Positions 23,468 through 32,056 of a DNA stretch of 64,000 nucleotides are shown here, one piece after another. The DNA comes from Lachnospiraceae bacterium AC2012 (GTDB taxonomy: Bacteria; Bacillota; Clostridia; Lachnospirales; Lachnospiraceae): NCBI GenBank assembly GCA_000702525.1, contig JNIN01000002.1, forward strand, positions 62,001 to 126,000. The letters are read 5' to 3'. The position numbers were made by a program, and so were the translations under genes. The stretch's first letter is position 1, and the number at the start of each line of letters is the position of its first letter. Under the pieces are notes generated by a model. It searched no databases. It was not told the origin of the DNA and saw nothing but the letters and a program-made list of their open reading frames with translations.

Positions 23468-24346
23468 GTGGGTTTTGAAAAGGATGAATATGAGAAGCTG
23501 ATAGATTCCTCGATCCTTTTCTCATTGGATAAAGAGAAGGAGCACACCGCATATAGACGTGAAGTCCTAAAGATGGTGGAGAATCTGTATTGCTATCTGA
23601 TGGCGGTAAACAAATCCAAATACGAGCCGTATGGCGTAGAGATAGTAGATACAGCAAAGCGATGTATTGAGAACTACAATGCAGATACTGGACGCTTTCT
23701 TAATTATTTTGCCTCGGCATGGAAAAAAACTTATGGACATATTGTCGGTAAAGAATTGGTACGGGAGACATTCAAAGGTATTCATTTTACAGAGGATGAA
23801 GAAAGAAACTTTAGGAAATATATGAGATTGGCCCAGAATATGGGAGTAGACACTAGCTCATCCGAGTTTGATGAAAGAGTAGCGGAAGCAATGGGAATTT
23901 CGATATCAGATTTGGATGATCTTAGGAATATGATTAATTGTAACCCCACATCTGGAAGCAAGGTAAATGAAGAAGGCGAAGAGTATAGCATAATCGAACA
24001 ATTGGATGACGGAAAATATGCAGATAGTGGAGTTATGCAATTTGAAACGGCAAAAGAGTTCGTGGAATTATTAGAACTTACATTTAATCAGCTTCAAGAA
24101 AGACAGAAGCCCATGCTGGCAATGCTTATTACTACTAAAATTGCTTTCTTGGCCATTGAAAATGAAAAACTGTTGAGTTTTCTTAGACAAAAAACATTTT
24201 TTGACGAAGAGATTTTTAATGAAACTATAGAGAACGGAGTGCAAATACAGGCAAAGGATATTGCAGAACGGTTCGGAGTCAGAGAGGCAAGCGCAAGTCG
24301 GTCTTGGAAAAGATTTAAAGAGGATCTGAAGAACACCTTGCCCTAA
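23468..24346 (+). CDS. RNA polymerase sigma-factor-like protein
   Basis: A 292-residue sigma-70-family-like protein. Residues ~60-98 resemble region 2 (TAKRCIENYNADTGRFLNYF, then ASAWKKTYGHIVGKE). A helix-turn-helix-like VAEAMGISISDLDDLRNMI near 140-158 resembles region 3. Residues ~257-290 resemble region 4, the -35-binding HTH (IQAKDIAERFGVREASASRS, WKRFKEDLK). GTG start after AAGGAGGG. It is inserted between the CARF-like gene and the VWA gene. A sigma factor in such an operon could direct polymerase to the operon itself or to other defence genes once released. No anti-sigma factor is recognised, though the small first gene or the CARF-like protein might play that part. Confidence 0.72.
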   Translation: MGFEKDEYEKLIDSSILFSLDKEKEHTAYRREVLKMVENLYCYLMAVNKSKYEPYGVEIVDTAKRCIENYNADTGRFLNYFASAWKKTYGHIVGKELVRETFKGIHFTEDEERNFRKYMRLAQNMGVDTSSSEFDERVAEAMGISISDLDDLRNMINCNPTSGSKVNEEGEEYSIIEQLDDGKYADSGVMQFETAKEFVELLELTFNQLQERQKPMLAMLITTKIAFLAIENEKLLSFLRQKTFFDEEIFNETIENGVQIQAKDIAERFGVREASASRSWKRFKEDLKNTLP

Positions 24347-24402
24347 TAATGAGCATTAATGCGAAAAGCAATACACATAATAAAACTTAGGAGGATAGAA
24401 AA

Positions 24403-25098
24403 ATGGCATTTAATCCAAATAATTACAAGGCACCTGCGGCAAAAAAACTTCCGGTTGTATTACTTCTTGATGTCAGTGGCAGCATGAGCGGAGAGAAGAT
24501 TAATACGCTATATGATTCTGTTGTAGAAATGGTCGATTCATTTGTGGCAGCACAGGTGAAGGAAACTATCATTGATGTAGCTGTTATAACATTTGGAAGT
24601 AAGGTGGAGTTACATACACCATATACATCTGTTGCAGAACTTCAGAAGACGGGTATCAGTCGCTTTCATGCGGATGGCATGACGCCAATGGGTACAGCAC
24701 TCCAGATGGCAAAGGATATGATTGACGACAAGAACACAACGCCTTCGAATATTTATCGCCCGGCGGTTGTTTTAGTATCGGACGGACAGCCTAATGATTC
24801 ATGGGAAAAGCCTTTGGATAATTTTATTAAGGATGGACGCTCAGCAAAATGTCAGAGGTTTGCGATAGCCATCGGAAATGATGCTGATCGAAATGTGTTG
24901 GAACGGTTCACTGGCGAAAAAAACAATGTCATGTTTGCTGAAGATGCTTCAGGAATGGCCGATTGTTTCCAGAAGTTCACAATGTCAGTATCTACAAGAG
25001 CAACATCGCAGAATCTCAATGTGATTCCTACTCCTAGCAATGTATCATTTGATAATAACGCAAAACAGGACACTGACGATGATGACGAATATATTTAA
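24403..25098 (+). CDS. VWA-domain protein (TerY-like)
   Basis: A 231-residue von Willebrand A domain. The metal-ion-dependent adhesion site is complete: DVSGS (residues 23-27) in VVLLLDVSGSMSGEKINTLY, the threonine in MTPMGTAL and the aspartate in VLVSDGQPNDSW. The remaining C-terminus is low-complexity and acidic (QDTDDDDEYI). It resembles the TerY group from tellurite-resistance-type operons, where VWA proteins act as Mg-dependent scaffolds. AGGAGGATAGAAAA precedes the ATG. The 56-base gap before it is the longest in the operon and could carry an internal promoter. It is a second VWA protein; another follows at 29530. Confidence 0.88.
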   Translation: MAFNPNNYKAPAAKKLPVVLLLDVSGSMSGEKINTLYDSVVEMVDSFVAAQVKETIIDVAVITFGSKVELHTPYTSVAELQKTGISRFHADGMTPMGTALQMAKDMIDDKNTTPSNIYRPAVVLVSDGQPNDSWEKPLDNFIKDGRSAKCQRFAIAIGNDADRNVLERFTGEKNNVMFAEDASGMADCFQKFTMSVSTRATSQNLNVIPTPSNVSFDNNAKQDTDDDDEYI

Positions 25099-25112
25099 GG
25101 AGGTGGTTGAAT

Positions 25113-25382
25113 ATGGGAATGGCAATAGGTAATCCGGATGACATTGTTAATTTTTCTAATGCGTTAGAAAGCTATCTAAATACTATTAGTGAGGAAACGG
25201 ATCGATTAAATGCGGCGTTCCAGCAATTGGGTGAAACGTGGCAGGATCAGCAAAGACAGTCGTTTGAAGAAACGTATCAGCAATTACAAGGGGCATTATC
25301 GAATTTCAAGGAAAATGCATCAGAGCAGATACCACATTTACGTACTATGGCAGAAGATTTAAGAACATATTTGGGAAGATGA
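25113..25382 (+). CDS. WXG100-like (EsxA-type) small helical protein
   Basis: An 89-residue, wholly helical protein that fits the WXG100 hairpin: helix 1 (IVNFSNALESYLNTISEETD), a central turn with W43 in LGETWQDQQRQ, and helix 2 (FEETYQQLQGALSNFKENAS), ending in HLRTMAEDLRTYLGR. The usual W-x-G is W-Q-D here. WXG100 proteins are substrates or partners of type VII secretion ATPases, and this operon also encodes an EccC/FtsK-like ATPase. ATG 25113 follows AGGAGGTGG; a TTG at 25107 is possible but poorer. No EsaA/EssA/EssB-type membrane protein is present, so true secretion is doubtful. Confidence 0.82.
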   Translation: MGMAIGNPDDIVNFSNALESYLNTISEETDRLNAAFQQLGETWQDQQRQSFEETYQQLQGALSNFKENASEQIPHLRTMAEDLRTYLGR

Positions 25383-25403
25383 TGGTTTTTAGGAGGTGAT
25401 AGA

Positions 25404-26651
25404 GTGGACGATGTAAAAGTGTTTGAGCTGGGAACATTGCTTAATACTGTTAAAAGTCTGAGCTCTATCAATACTGAAACTGAGAATCATTGTAAAGACG
25501 GTATTAGAGAAGCGGATGTTGTTATTCAACAGACTCAGGAAGAATTGAGTATATCTGAGGGATTGCTTAATGCAGCTAGAGCTGATGAAGCAATTAAGCT
25601 TGCAAGACAGCTTGAAGCGGATGCAAGAATGGCTAGAGCTGTAGCAGAAGAGGCTGCAGCTATCGCAAGTGGCAATCCTGTAGCAATTGCTGCTGCTTCA
25701 GCGGAGGTTTCGCTGGCAGGTGCTGAACTTGCTCAGGCGACAGAAGAATATCAGCAGGCTGTACAACATCGTGAACGCTTGGAACATAGATATGAACTTG
25801 CGCAGAAATGTGTCAGTATAGCTCAGGAAATGCGGGATACCTTACAGTTAAGATTTAATTACTCCCAGGCGATTGTTGCGGAAACAATTGGTTTTGGAAA
25901 TGTGCGACTTCAGCAGGCATATGATGATTTGTCAAGGTATTTATCAAGGCTTTCTCCTGCCGTAAGAGCAGAGGTCGAATCATTTTATTCTTATGAACCG
26001 GAAAAGAACAAACCTGTTACTCCAAAAGATGTTCATGATCGATTAAATGTAAGTAGTGGTGTTGTGAATGCTATATTAGAGTATTTATATTGTACAGACT
26101 TAAAGTTTAGAGGGTCTGTTGATCGTCTTTGCCAGCAGCTGCTTGTACCGGGTAATGAGACGAGTGTTGAGACAAAGATAAAGAAGAATATTGTTGGACG
26201 ACTTAGTGAAGAACTAGTTATCAGATGTTTTGCGCCTATGGGTGGACGAGTTGAGACACAGGGAAGGTATTACTTGGAGGACGGCAGTTACACCAAGGCG
26301 GATATGATTCTCTATGATTTGAAGGAGCCTTTGATTCTTGGAAAAGGATCTGGTATGGGGGCACAAAAAGGAGGAAATCTTGGCATAGAGGTGAAGTCGG
26401 GTTATAAAGAATACTTGTATGCTCAGCTTAGCCATATGGAAAAACAGGCAAAAGGTCATTCAAAGTGTGATATTTCATGCACGGTGTGCACACGTGATAT
26501 AACGGATCTTCCACCAGACAAGGAGGAATTGTTGCGTACTAAGCTAAAAGAAGCTGGTTCTCCTATGATGGGGATGCTCCCGTATAAAGTCAAACTTGAT
26601 GAGGATTGTATAGTTTTTGTTAAAACAAAGGCGGAGGATAAGAATGTTTGA
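25404..26651 (+). CDS. Coiled-coil protein with PD-(D/E)XK nuclease-like C-terminus
   Basis: A 415-residue protein. Residues ~25-150 are a long, alanine-rich helical hairpin/coiled coil (SISEGLLNAARADEAIKLAR; QATEEYQQAVQHRERLEHRY). The C-terminal domain looks like a restriction-type nuclease: conserved glutamates at 269-270, D300 (TKADMILYD) and E329-V-K331 in NLGIEVKSGYKEYL. The order E...D...ExK is that of PD-(D/E)XK enzymes. GTG start after AGGAGGTGATAGA. It lies 21 bases after the WXG100-like gene, and its long helical front part resembles the way LXG/WXG-type toxins carry a helical targeting segment. It is the most obvious nuclease in the operon. It overlaps the next gene by eight bases. 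Confidence 0.75.
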   Translation: MDDVKVFELGTLLNTVKSLSSINTETENHCKDGIREADVVIQQTQEELSISEGLLNAARADEAIKLARQLEADARMARAVAEEAAAIASGNPVAIAAASAEVSLAGAELAQATEEYQQAVQHRERLEHRYELAQKCVSIAQEMRDTLQLRFNYSQAIVAETIGFGNVRLQQAYDDLSRYLSRLSPAVRAEVESFYSYEPEKNKPVTPKDVHDRLNVSSGVVNAILEYLYCTDLKFRGSVDRLCQQLLVPGNETSVETKIKKNIVGRLSEELVIRCFAPMGGRVETQGRYYLEDGSYTKADMILYDLKEPLILGKGSGMGAQKGGNLGIEVKSGYKEYLYAQLSHMEKQAKGHSKCDISCTVCTRDITDLPPDKEELLRTKLKEAGSPMMGMLPYKVKLDEDCIVFVKTKAEDKNV

Positions 26652-26850
26652 AGAAACAATAAACAGTCTTCGTCAGAGTCGCAGTTCGTTTGAGGATAAG
26701 GTACAAGACTCCTTTGGTAGATCTATTAATGATAAGGTGTTTGATCCTACAGATAATGAACTTGGACGGTTAGAGGGAGCATATAACGAGGCTGAATTAA
26801 AGAAACGCGAGATACAAGCTATTACTTTGGAACTAAGGACAATCCTTTGA
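26644..26850 (+). CDS. Small helical protein between nuclease and FtsK/EccC-like genes
   Basis: A 68-residue protein predicted to be two helices (MFEETINSLRQSRSSFEDKV and AYNEAELKKREIQAITLELR) with no known motif. The start overlaps the stop region of the nuclease gene by 8 bases, and GGCGGAGGATAAG gives the ribosome binding site. Its size, helical hairpin nature and position next to an EccC-like ATPase suggest a partner or chaperone of the WXG100-like or nuclease protein, but this is inference. Confidence 0.65.
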   Translation: MFEETINSLRQSRSSFEDKVQDSFGRSINDKVFDPTDNELGRLEGAYNEAELKKREIQAITLELRTIL

Positions 26851-26869
26851 TGTGGCATGGGAGGATTAT

Positions 26870-29527
26870 ATGGATCAAGATACGATAGAGGGATTGTTAG
26901 AAAACCTCGACAAAATACTGCTAAAGAGGGAGAAGGATTATCAATTCCTTGATAAACAGTATAAGAATGAAAATGGTCATGTTCTTGGCAAAGAATATGA
27001 TGAATATAAAGAGCGTAAAAACCGGATAGAAAGCCGGTTTAATCGTGATGCAATAGATTGCCAGACTAAATTAGATGCCTTATGTAAAAAAGTTAGAAGA
27101 AAACAACCGGTACTAACAGAGCTGACACCGGAATATATAAACGAAAAAGGGCGGTTCCCTAGAAGGATAGCTTTAGGTAAATGTCGTGTTCAGTATGAAA
27201 ATCTAGATATTTATGTGCCACAGATGTTTGAGTTTCCTTTTAAGAAACCTATGTATATTTGTGATGATCAGCAAATGGCATTATTACACAAAGTTATTTT
27301 GAGATTGTTGTATGCGCTTCCGGCTGATAAACAGGAGTATTACATTTTTGATCCTGTAGGTTTAGGGAAGAGTATGTGGATCTTTAATAGGCTTTTTTCT
27401 AATGAAAAGCTCTTCCCTCAAAAAAAAGTAATGTCAAATTCAGGTGAATTGAAAATTGCATTAAAATCGGTTATGGATTACATGCAAAATCTGTATTCTT
27501 ACACATTTGATTTGCAAAAAGATTGTCCTGATTGGGATTCTTACAACAGAAGGCTGTATTCGCAAAAGAATATTTCGAAGATGCTACCGTATAAGGTCTT
27601 TATTTTTATGGATGTTCCGGATGGAATGGATTCGGAATGCTTTGAAATGTTCAGGAAGCTACTGTTGCATAGCGAAAAATGTGGTTTCCTTGTTTTGTTT
27701 TCATTTAACGAAGTGCTGTTTGAAGCGGAAGACAGTAAGATGAAAGCACAAGAATTACAGTTGAAACAGTGCGTTGATAATAGTCTTCCGTTGCATAGTG
27801 TTTTTGATAAAACAATATCAGATATGTCATTTGAAAGACTACAGTCTTCGTGCATTGGAGAAAAGTTTCCAGATGATGGATTATTCGATTTTTTGCTGCG
27901 AGAATTGGATGTTGTTGTGCAGAGAAATACGAATTCAATGTTTTCATTTGATGAAATGCTTTCTGATGTAGATCTGTATTGTCAAAAGAGTGAAGAAAAG
28001 CTTTTGGTTCCTTGCGGATTCACCACGACCGGCGGAGCCGAAGTAGTACTCGACATAGGTGATCGTTATCCGCACTACCTTATTGGAGGAACAACTGGAT
28101 CGGGGAAATCAAATCTTCTTCATAATATTATTATGAATGCATGTTGGAATTATAGTCCGGAAGAATTACGTATATATTTGCTGGATTTCAAAGAGGGAGT
28201 AGAGTTTAGCCGTTATGCAAATCCTATATTAAAACATGCAGTCCTCGTGGCTACTGAAGCAGATACAGAGTACGGTATCTCTGTGCTTAAGCATTTGGTT
28301 CAAGAAAAAACAAGAAGATATTCTCTGTTTAAGAGCAAAGGATGCAAAGACCTTTTAGCCTATAGAAAAAGCAATCCAACAGAAATACTTCCAAGAATCT
28401 TGGTTGTAATTGACGAGTTCCAGCTTTTGTTTGATGGAAGTGGGAAGGATTCTACTATAGAAACGCTGTCAATGCTTGCTAAACAAGGACGAGCATGCGG
28501 CATTCATTTAGTGCTTGCTACGCAGTCTTTAAAGGGCATTGATTTTGGAGCACTGGCACCTCAGTTTAGTGGGCGAATAGCCTTGAAGAGTACTGCAGAG
28601 GATTCAAAACTATTACTTGGAGGGATTACTTCTAGTAATGAAGAAGCGGCGGAACTGGAAATACCCTATGCTATTCTGAATACATCACAGGGTGCCGTTT
28701 CCGGAAATATAAAATACGCAGTGCCTGAAGCAAAATCTCAGGTAATTGAAGAAAAACTTTTGATCATGAATCAGGAGTGCGAAAGACAACGAATTGCAAC
28801 AGAAACTAAAATTTTTGAAGGACAAAGCTTTCCGAAGCTTCCGGATGAAAGCGTATTTGAGAATGATGGAACGGAATTGCTGTTAGGGGAGAACCTTGAT
28901 TACGATGCAGACTTACTACGGATTTCTTTATCGAGTAGTTTGGAAAACAATGTGATTATTTGTGGCCATGATGAGCAGATAAAGAAAGATTTCATAAAAG
29001 CCATTATGTTATCGGCTGCAGGAAGTAAGCTGAATGAAAGGCTCATTTATATTGGCGATTCTTGTATAGATCAGTGTGTATGCAGTGGACGATCAATACC
29101 AGTTTCGAACTATAAGTGCTTGAAGGATTTTGTAAGGTCAGAAAAAGAATCTTTCTTTAAGGAGCGCTGTTATATCGTACTTGATAATGCAAATTTTGCG
29201 AAAGAATTGGGCTTCCCTGTGCAAACATATCCGAAACCGTCTGAAGAAACTATGGAATTTAAGGAATTTTGGGATGAAGCCAATAAGAAAGGTGTTCATT
29301 TCATAGCATTTTATGACGGTATGAACAGGCTTAAATCGAGCAGTATACCGTTAGTGGATTTCAGATACAGAATTGGCTTCTCGTTGAATAGCGATGAAAA
29401 GAATCAGTTCTTGAACAATACAACATATGCTTCTAAAGAACCGCAAAAAAGACGCGCGTTTTTGGCTGACAATTTGACAATATGCGCTTGGTTTAGACCA
29501 TTTGATAATGATGTAGAAGGTGTGTAG
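26870..29527 (+). CDS. FtsK/SpoIIIE (EccC-like) ATPase with one complete and two degenerate ATPase units
   Basis: An 885-residue protein. The central FtsK domain has Walker A GGTTGSGKS (residues 406-414, in HYLIGGTTGSGKSNLLHNII), Walker B ILVVIDEFQLL (510-520) and sensor-type IHLVLATQSLKG. A preceding unit (about 120-340) has the altered motif FDPVGLGKSMW, and a following one (about 680-880) lacks a clear Walker A. This three-unit layout recalls EccC/EssC ATPases of type VII systems, but no membrane helix is visible. ATG 26870 follows GGGAGG; a GTG at 26852 is upstream. With the WXG100-like protein it suggests a type VII-like ATPase module turned to DNA or protein handling inside the cell. 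Confidence 0.85.
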   Translation: MDQDTIEGLLENLDKILLKREKDYQFLDKQYKNENGHVLGKEYDEYKERKNRIESRFNRDAIDCQTKLDALCKKVRRKQPVLTELTPEYINEKGRFPRRIALGKCRVQYENLDIYVPQMFEFPFKKPMYICDDQQMALLHKVILRLLYALPADKQEYYIFDPVGLGKSMWIFNRLFSNEKLFPQKKVMSNSGELKIALKSVMDYMQNLYSYTFDLQKDCPDWDSYNRRLYSQKNISKMLPYKVFIFMDVPDGMDSECFEMFRKLLLHSEKCGFLVLFSFNEVLFEAEDSKMKAQELQLKQCVDNSLPLHSVFDKTISDMSFERLQSSCIGEKFPDDGLFDFLLRELDVVVQRNTNSMFSFDEMLSDVDLYCQKSEEKLLVPCGFTTTGGAEVVLDIGDRYPHYLIGGTTGSGKSNLLHNIIMNACWNYSPEELRIYLLDFKEGVEFSRYANPILKHAVLVATEADTEYGISVLKHLVQEKTRRYSLFKSKGCKDLLAYRKSNPTEILPRILVVIDEFQLLFDGSGKDSTIETLSMLAKQGRACGIHLVLATQSLKGIDFGALAPQFSGRIALKSTAEDSKLLLGGITSSNEEAAELEIPYAILNTSQGAVSGNIKYAVPEAKSQVIEEKLLIMNQECERQRIATETKIFEGQSFPKLPDESVFENDGTELLLGENLDYDADLLRISLSSSLENNVIICGHDEQIKKDFIKAIMLSAAGSKLNERLIYIGDSCIDQCVCSGRSIPVSNYKCLKDFVRSEKESFFKERCYIVLDNANFAKELGFPVQTYPKPSEETMEFKEFWDEANKKGVHFIAFYDGMNRLKSSSIPLVDFRYRIGFSLNSDEKNQFLNNTTYASKEPQKRRAFLADNLTICAWFRPFDNDVEGV

Positions 29528-29529
29528 AA

Positions 29530-29964
29530 ATGGGAAAAATAATTGTTGTAGATGCTTCTGGAAGTATGGGTGAAGAAGGAAAGAAATCAGTTATTCGTTA
29601 CCTGATCCAGGCCATTACCGGGATAATGGAAGAAAGATACCCTAAAAAAGAATATGAGATATTTTGTTGGAATAATCAAATTCTTCCTTACGAAGGGAAA
29701 ACGGAGTTTGAAGGAATAGCTGAAGCAAAAGTTTTTGAAGATTTTTTGGGCAAGCATCAAAAGGATACAATTCTTCTAATAGGGGATGGAAACTATTCTG
29801 ACGATGTAAAGCGTGTAGTGAAGGCTGTTGATAACAAGCTTATGTATCTAATGGTGGGATGTGAATGCAATCGAAGTAGATTAATTAAGCTTGTTTCTTC
29901 AGACAATCTTTATGAAACTGTTGATATTGTAACATGTGTAGATGATTTTATGAGTAAAACGTAA
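29530..29964 (+). CDS. Short VWA protein (TerY-like; member of TerY-P triad)
   Basis: A 144-residue VWA domain with MIDAS start VVDASGSMGEEGKK (D8, S10, S12) and a second aspartate in ILLIGDGNYSDD. It is shorter than the VWA at 24403 and lies directly before PP2C-like phosphatase and kinase genes, in the order VWA, PP2C, kinase with zinc ribbon that defines the TerY-P triad known from tellurite-resistance/phage-related operons. Two bases separate it from the FtsK-like gene, so it is co-translated. Its partner is likely the kinase or phosphatase. Confidence 0.82.
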   Translation: MGKIIVVDASGSMGEEGKKSVIRYLIQAITGIMEERYPKKEYEIFCWNNQILPYEGKTEFEGIAEAKVFEDFLGKHQKDTILLIGDGNYSDDVKRVVKAVDNKLMYLMVGCECNRSRLIKLVSSDNLYETVDIVTCVDDFMSKT

Positions 29965-29976
29965 AGGTTGATTTTT

Positions 29977-30663
29977 ATGATTTTAGAAGGAATATCCGTA
30001 AAAGGAAGTTACCATGATACAAACCAAGATAGCTTTCGAGTAGAAAAAATAGGAGAAGGATTTGTAGCAGTCTTGTCTGATGGCCTGGGAAGCAAAAGCA
30101 ATTCGCAGTACGGTTCAAAGGCGATTTGCGATAGCGTTATTGATACAGCAATCAAATATGATAGCAAATTGATGTATTGTGATCCTAGAAAGTTTTTGAG
30201 AGAGGTACATGAAAATTGGCTCGTAAAAATCTCGGAGATGGATGTTTCCAGTTGCTATGCGACACTGCTTGCTTTTGTTATTTATGAAGGAAAAGGATTT
30301 GCCATTAGATTGGGTGACGGCTTTGTGAGTTTTTGGGCCGATGATAAGGTTAAAGTCCTTTTTGATAAAAAAGAGGATTACTTCGCCAATGAAACTGACT
30401 GCCTTACAGAAGAATTAGTATTAGACAAAATTGAAATATGTGAATTTGAGATATCCGATCTTAGAGGTGGTGTCATTTGTACAGATGGTGTTGGAATTGG
30501 AAATATGACTGAACCAGAACTAATGAATTTTACAATAGATTTCATTGAAGGATACTGTGATATGTCTGGTGCGGATATAAAGTCAGATATTGAATCATGG
30601 TTACACAGTTGGCCTGGAGTAGACGACAAGACACTCGCATTCTTTATATCGGAAAGGGTTTGA
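29977..30663 (+). CDS. PP2C-family serine/threonine phosphatase (TerY-P triad)
   Basis: A 228-residue PP2C-like phosphatase with the metal-binding aspartates in LSDGLGSKSNSQYGSKAICD (residue ~31), the internal strand AIRLGDGFVSFWADD and the late motif GGVICTDGVGIGN, ending in GVDDKTLAFFISE. Divalent-metal dephosphorylation of serine/threonine residues is expected, presumably of the adjacent kinase or its targets. ATG 29977 is preceded by AAAGG; a TTG at 29968 is a possible longer start. Flanked by the VWA gene (13 bases) and the kinase (4 bases). Confidence 0.85.
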   Translation: MILEGISVKGSYHDTNQDSFRVEKIGEGFVAVLSDGLGSKSNSQYGSKAICDSVIDTAIKYDSKLMYCDPRKFLREVHENWLVKISEMDVSSCYATLLAFVIYEGKGFAIRLGDGFVSFWADDKVKVLFDKKEDYFANETDCLTEELVLDKIEICEFEISDLRGGVICTDGVGIGNMTEPELMNFTIDFIEGYCDMSGADIKSDIESWLHSWPGVDDKTLAFFISERV

Positions 30664-30667
30664 TAGA

Positions 30668-32056
30668 ATGAGTTACCAATTTGAGGATGTGTTTGAATAC
30701 AACCATATTACGACAACAGAAATAGCACGAGGAGGACAAGGAGCTGTTTTTAGAACGCAGAATCCCAATATTGCTATAAAGGTAGAATTGGATCCGTCCG
30801 GTAGTGAGTTTAGTAGGGATGTTAAACATAACGACAGATTAGATGAAATACGGCTATTACCTATTTCTAAACGAATAAACATCACTTTACCGCAGGCAAC
30901 ATTAAAAGAATATGCAGGTTATGTCATGACTCTTTTGGATGATATGGAATCATTTGAAAAGGCATTTGACTATTCCTTTGATGATGTTTGTGATTATTCA
31001 AATGAATGGCTAGATCAATTTAGGGAGACAGCACCGGAATTCGTTGAGGTTATTGCCCAATATCTGAAAAGTGGTGGGAGAAGACGTAGATTAGAAGCTT
31101 ATTTAAGAGTGGCATGTATGCTTTCTGAGCTGCATGCTTCTGGATTAGTATATTGTGATTTTTCTGCAAAGAATGCATTTATTTCTAACGTAGAAGGAAA
31201 TAATACAGTATGGCTTATTGATGCGGACAATTTGAACTATCAGGAGAAGACAAGAGGATCTGGCTTTTTTACACCGGGTTATGGAGCCCCGGAAGTTATT
31301 CGAGGGAAAGGCTGTACATTTTATTCTGATTCATATTCGTTTGCTATTTCGCTTTTTTGGCAGCTTACGGGGACTCATCCATTTAAGGGTGCGTCTATGG
31401 AAAGTGATTTTGATGATGATTTCGCGGATGATAAGGAAGAACTTGCTAATAGTGGTGAATTCCCTTGGATAATGGATACTGAAGACACGAGTAATTATAT
31501 TGACGCTCGAATTCAGCAGAATCTCGTAATTAGTAATCGTTTAATCAGATGCTTTGATAGGGCATTTTGTAGACTTGGAAAGGAAAAACGCCAAACAAGA
31601 CCCACCATGTTTGAATGGTCTGAAGTTATTGCTAAGGAGCTTGATTTATCAGTGAAGTGCAAATGTTGCGAAATGGATTATGATTCTTCAAATGATAAAT
31701 GCCCCTGGTGTGATACTGAGACCTTGAAAATCAGTCTAATTGCAAAGAAACAAGGTCATATCATATGGAAATATGTTCGTGAGACAGGTAATGGAGAGGC
31801 AATGCTTATTCCAAGAAGGATTGTTAGAGGCTTTAGAAATACGGAAACCGAAGACTATGCTTTTACAATTATTGACAACAATGATGAGATTTCAATTGAA
31901 GATCTTGATGAAATGTTTGAATGGAGTGTGTCAACTGATAAGGGTAATTCTTATATAGATATTTATGGCAGGACTGTTATACCAAATGAATGTACAATGA
32001 AAGCTATTGATAAAAAAAGCGGAGAAACGGTTGTAATTGAGGTGAGAAAGATATGA
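30668..32056 (+). CDS. Ser/Thr protein kinase with C-terminal zinc ribbon (TerY-P triad)
   Basis: A 462-residue kinase. The glycine loop IARGGQGAVF is at residues 19-28, the lysine in IAIKVE (K38), the catalytic loop reads VYCDFSAKN (D164, N169), and the DFG position reads DAD (185-187). APEV is at 207-210. A four-cysteine zinc ribbon follows (C331, C334, C345, C348). The C-terminal ~110 residues form another beta-rich domain. The HRD arginine is replaced by cysteine, as in several kinases of the TerY-P triad. GAAAGGGTTTGATAGA precedes the ATG. It overlaps the helicase by four bases (ATGA). It likely phosphorylates a component of the same system. Confidence 0.87.
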   Translation: MSYQFEDVFEYNHITTTEIARGGQGAVFRTQNPNIAIKVELDPSGSEFSRDVKHNDRLDEIRLLPISKRINITLPQATLKEYAGYVMTLLDDMESFEKAFDYSFDDVCDYSNEWLDQFRETAPEFVEVIAQYLKSGGRRRRLEAYLRVACMLSELHASGLVYCDFSAKNAFISNVEGNNTVWLIDADNLNYQEKTRGSGFFTPGYGAPEVIRGKGCTFYSDSYSFAISLFWQLTGTHPFKGASMESDFDDDFADDKEELANSGEFPWIMDTEDTSNYIDARIQQNLVISNRLIRCFDRAFCRLGKEKRQTRPTMFEWSEVIAKELDLSVKCKCCEMDYDSSNDKCPWCDTETLKISLIAKKQGHIIWKYVRETGNGEAMLIPRRIVRGFRNTETEDYAFTIIDNNDEISIEDLDEMFEWSVSTDKGNSYIDIYGRTVIPNECTMKAIDKKSGETVVIEVRKI

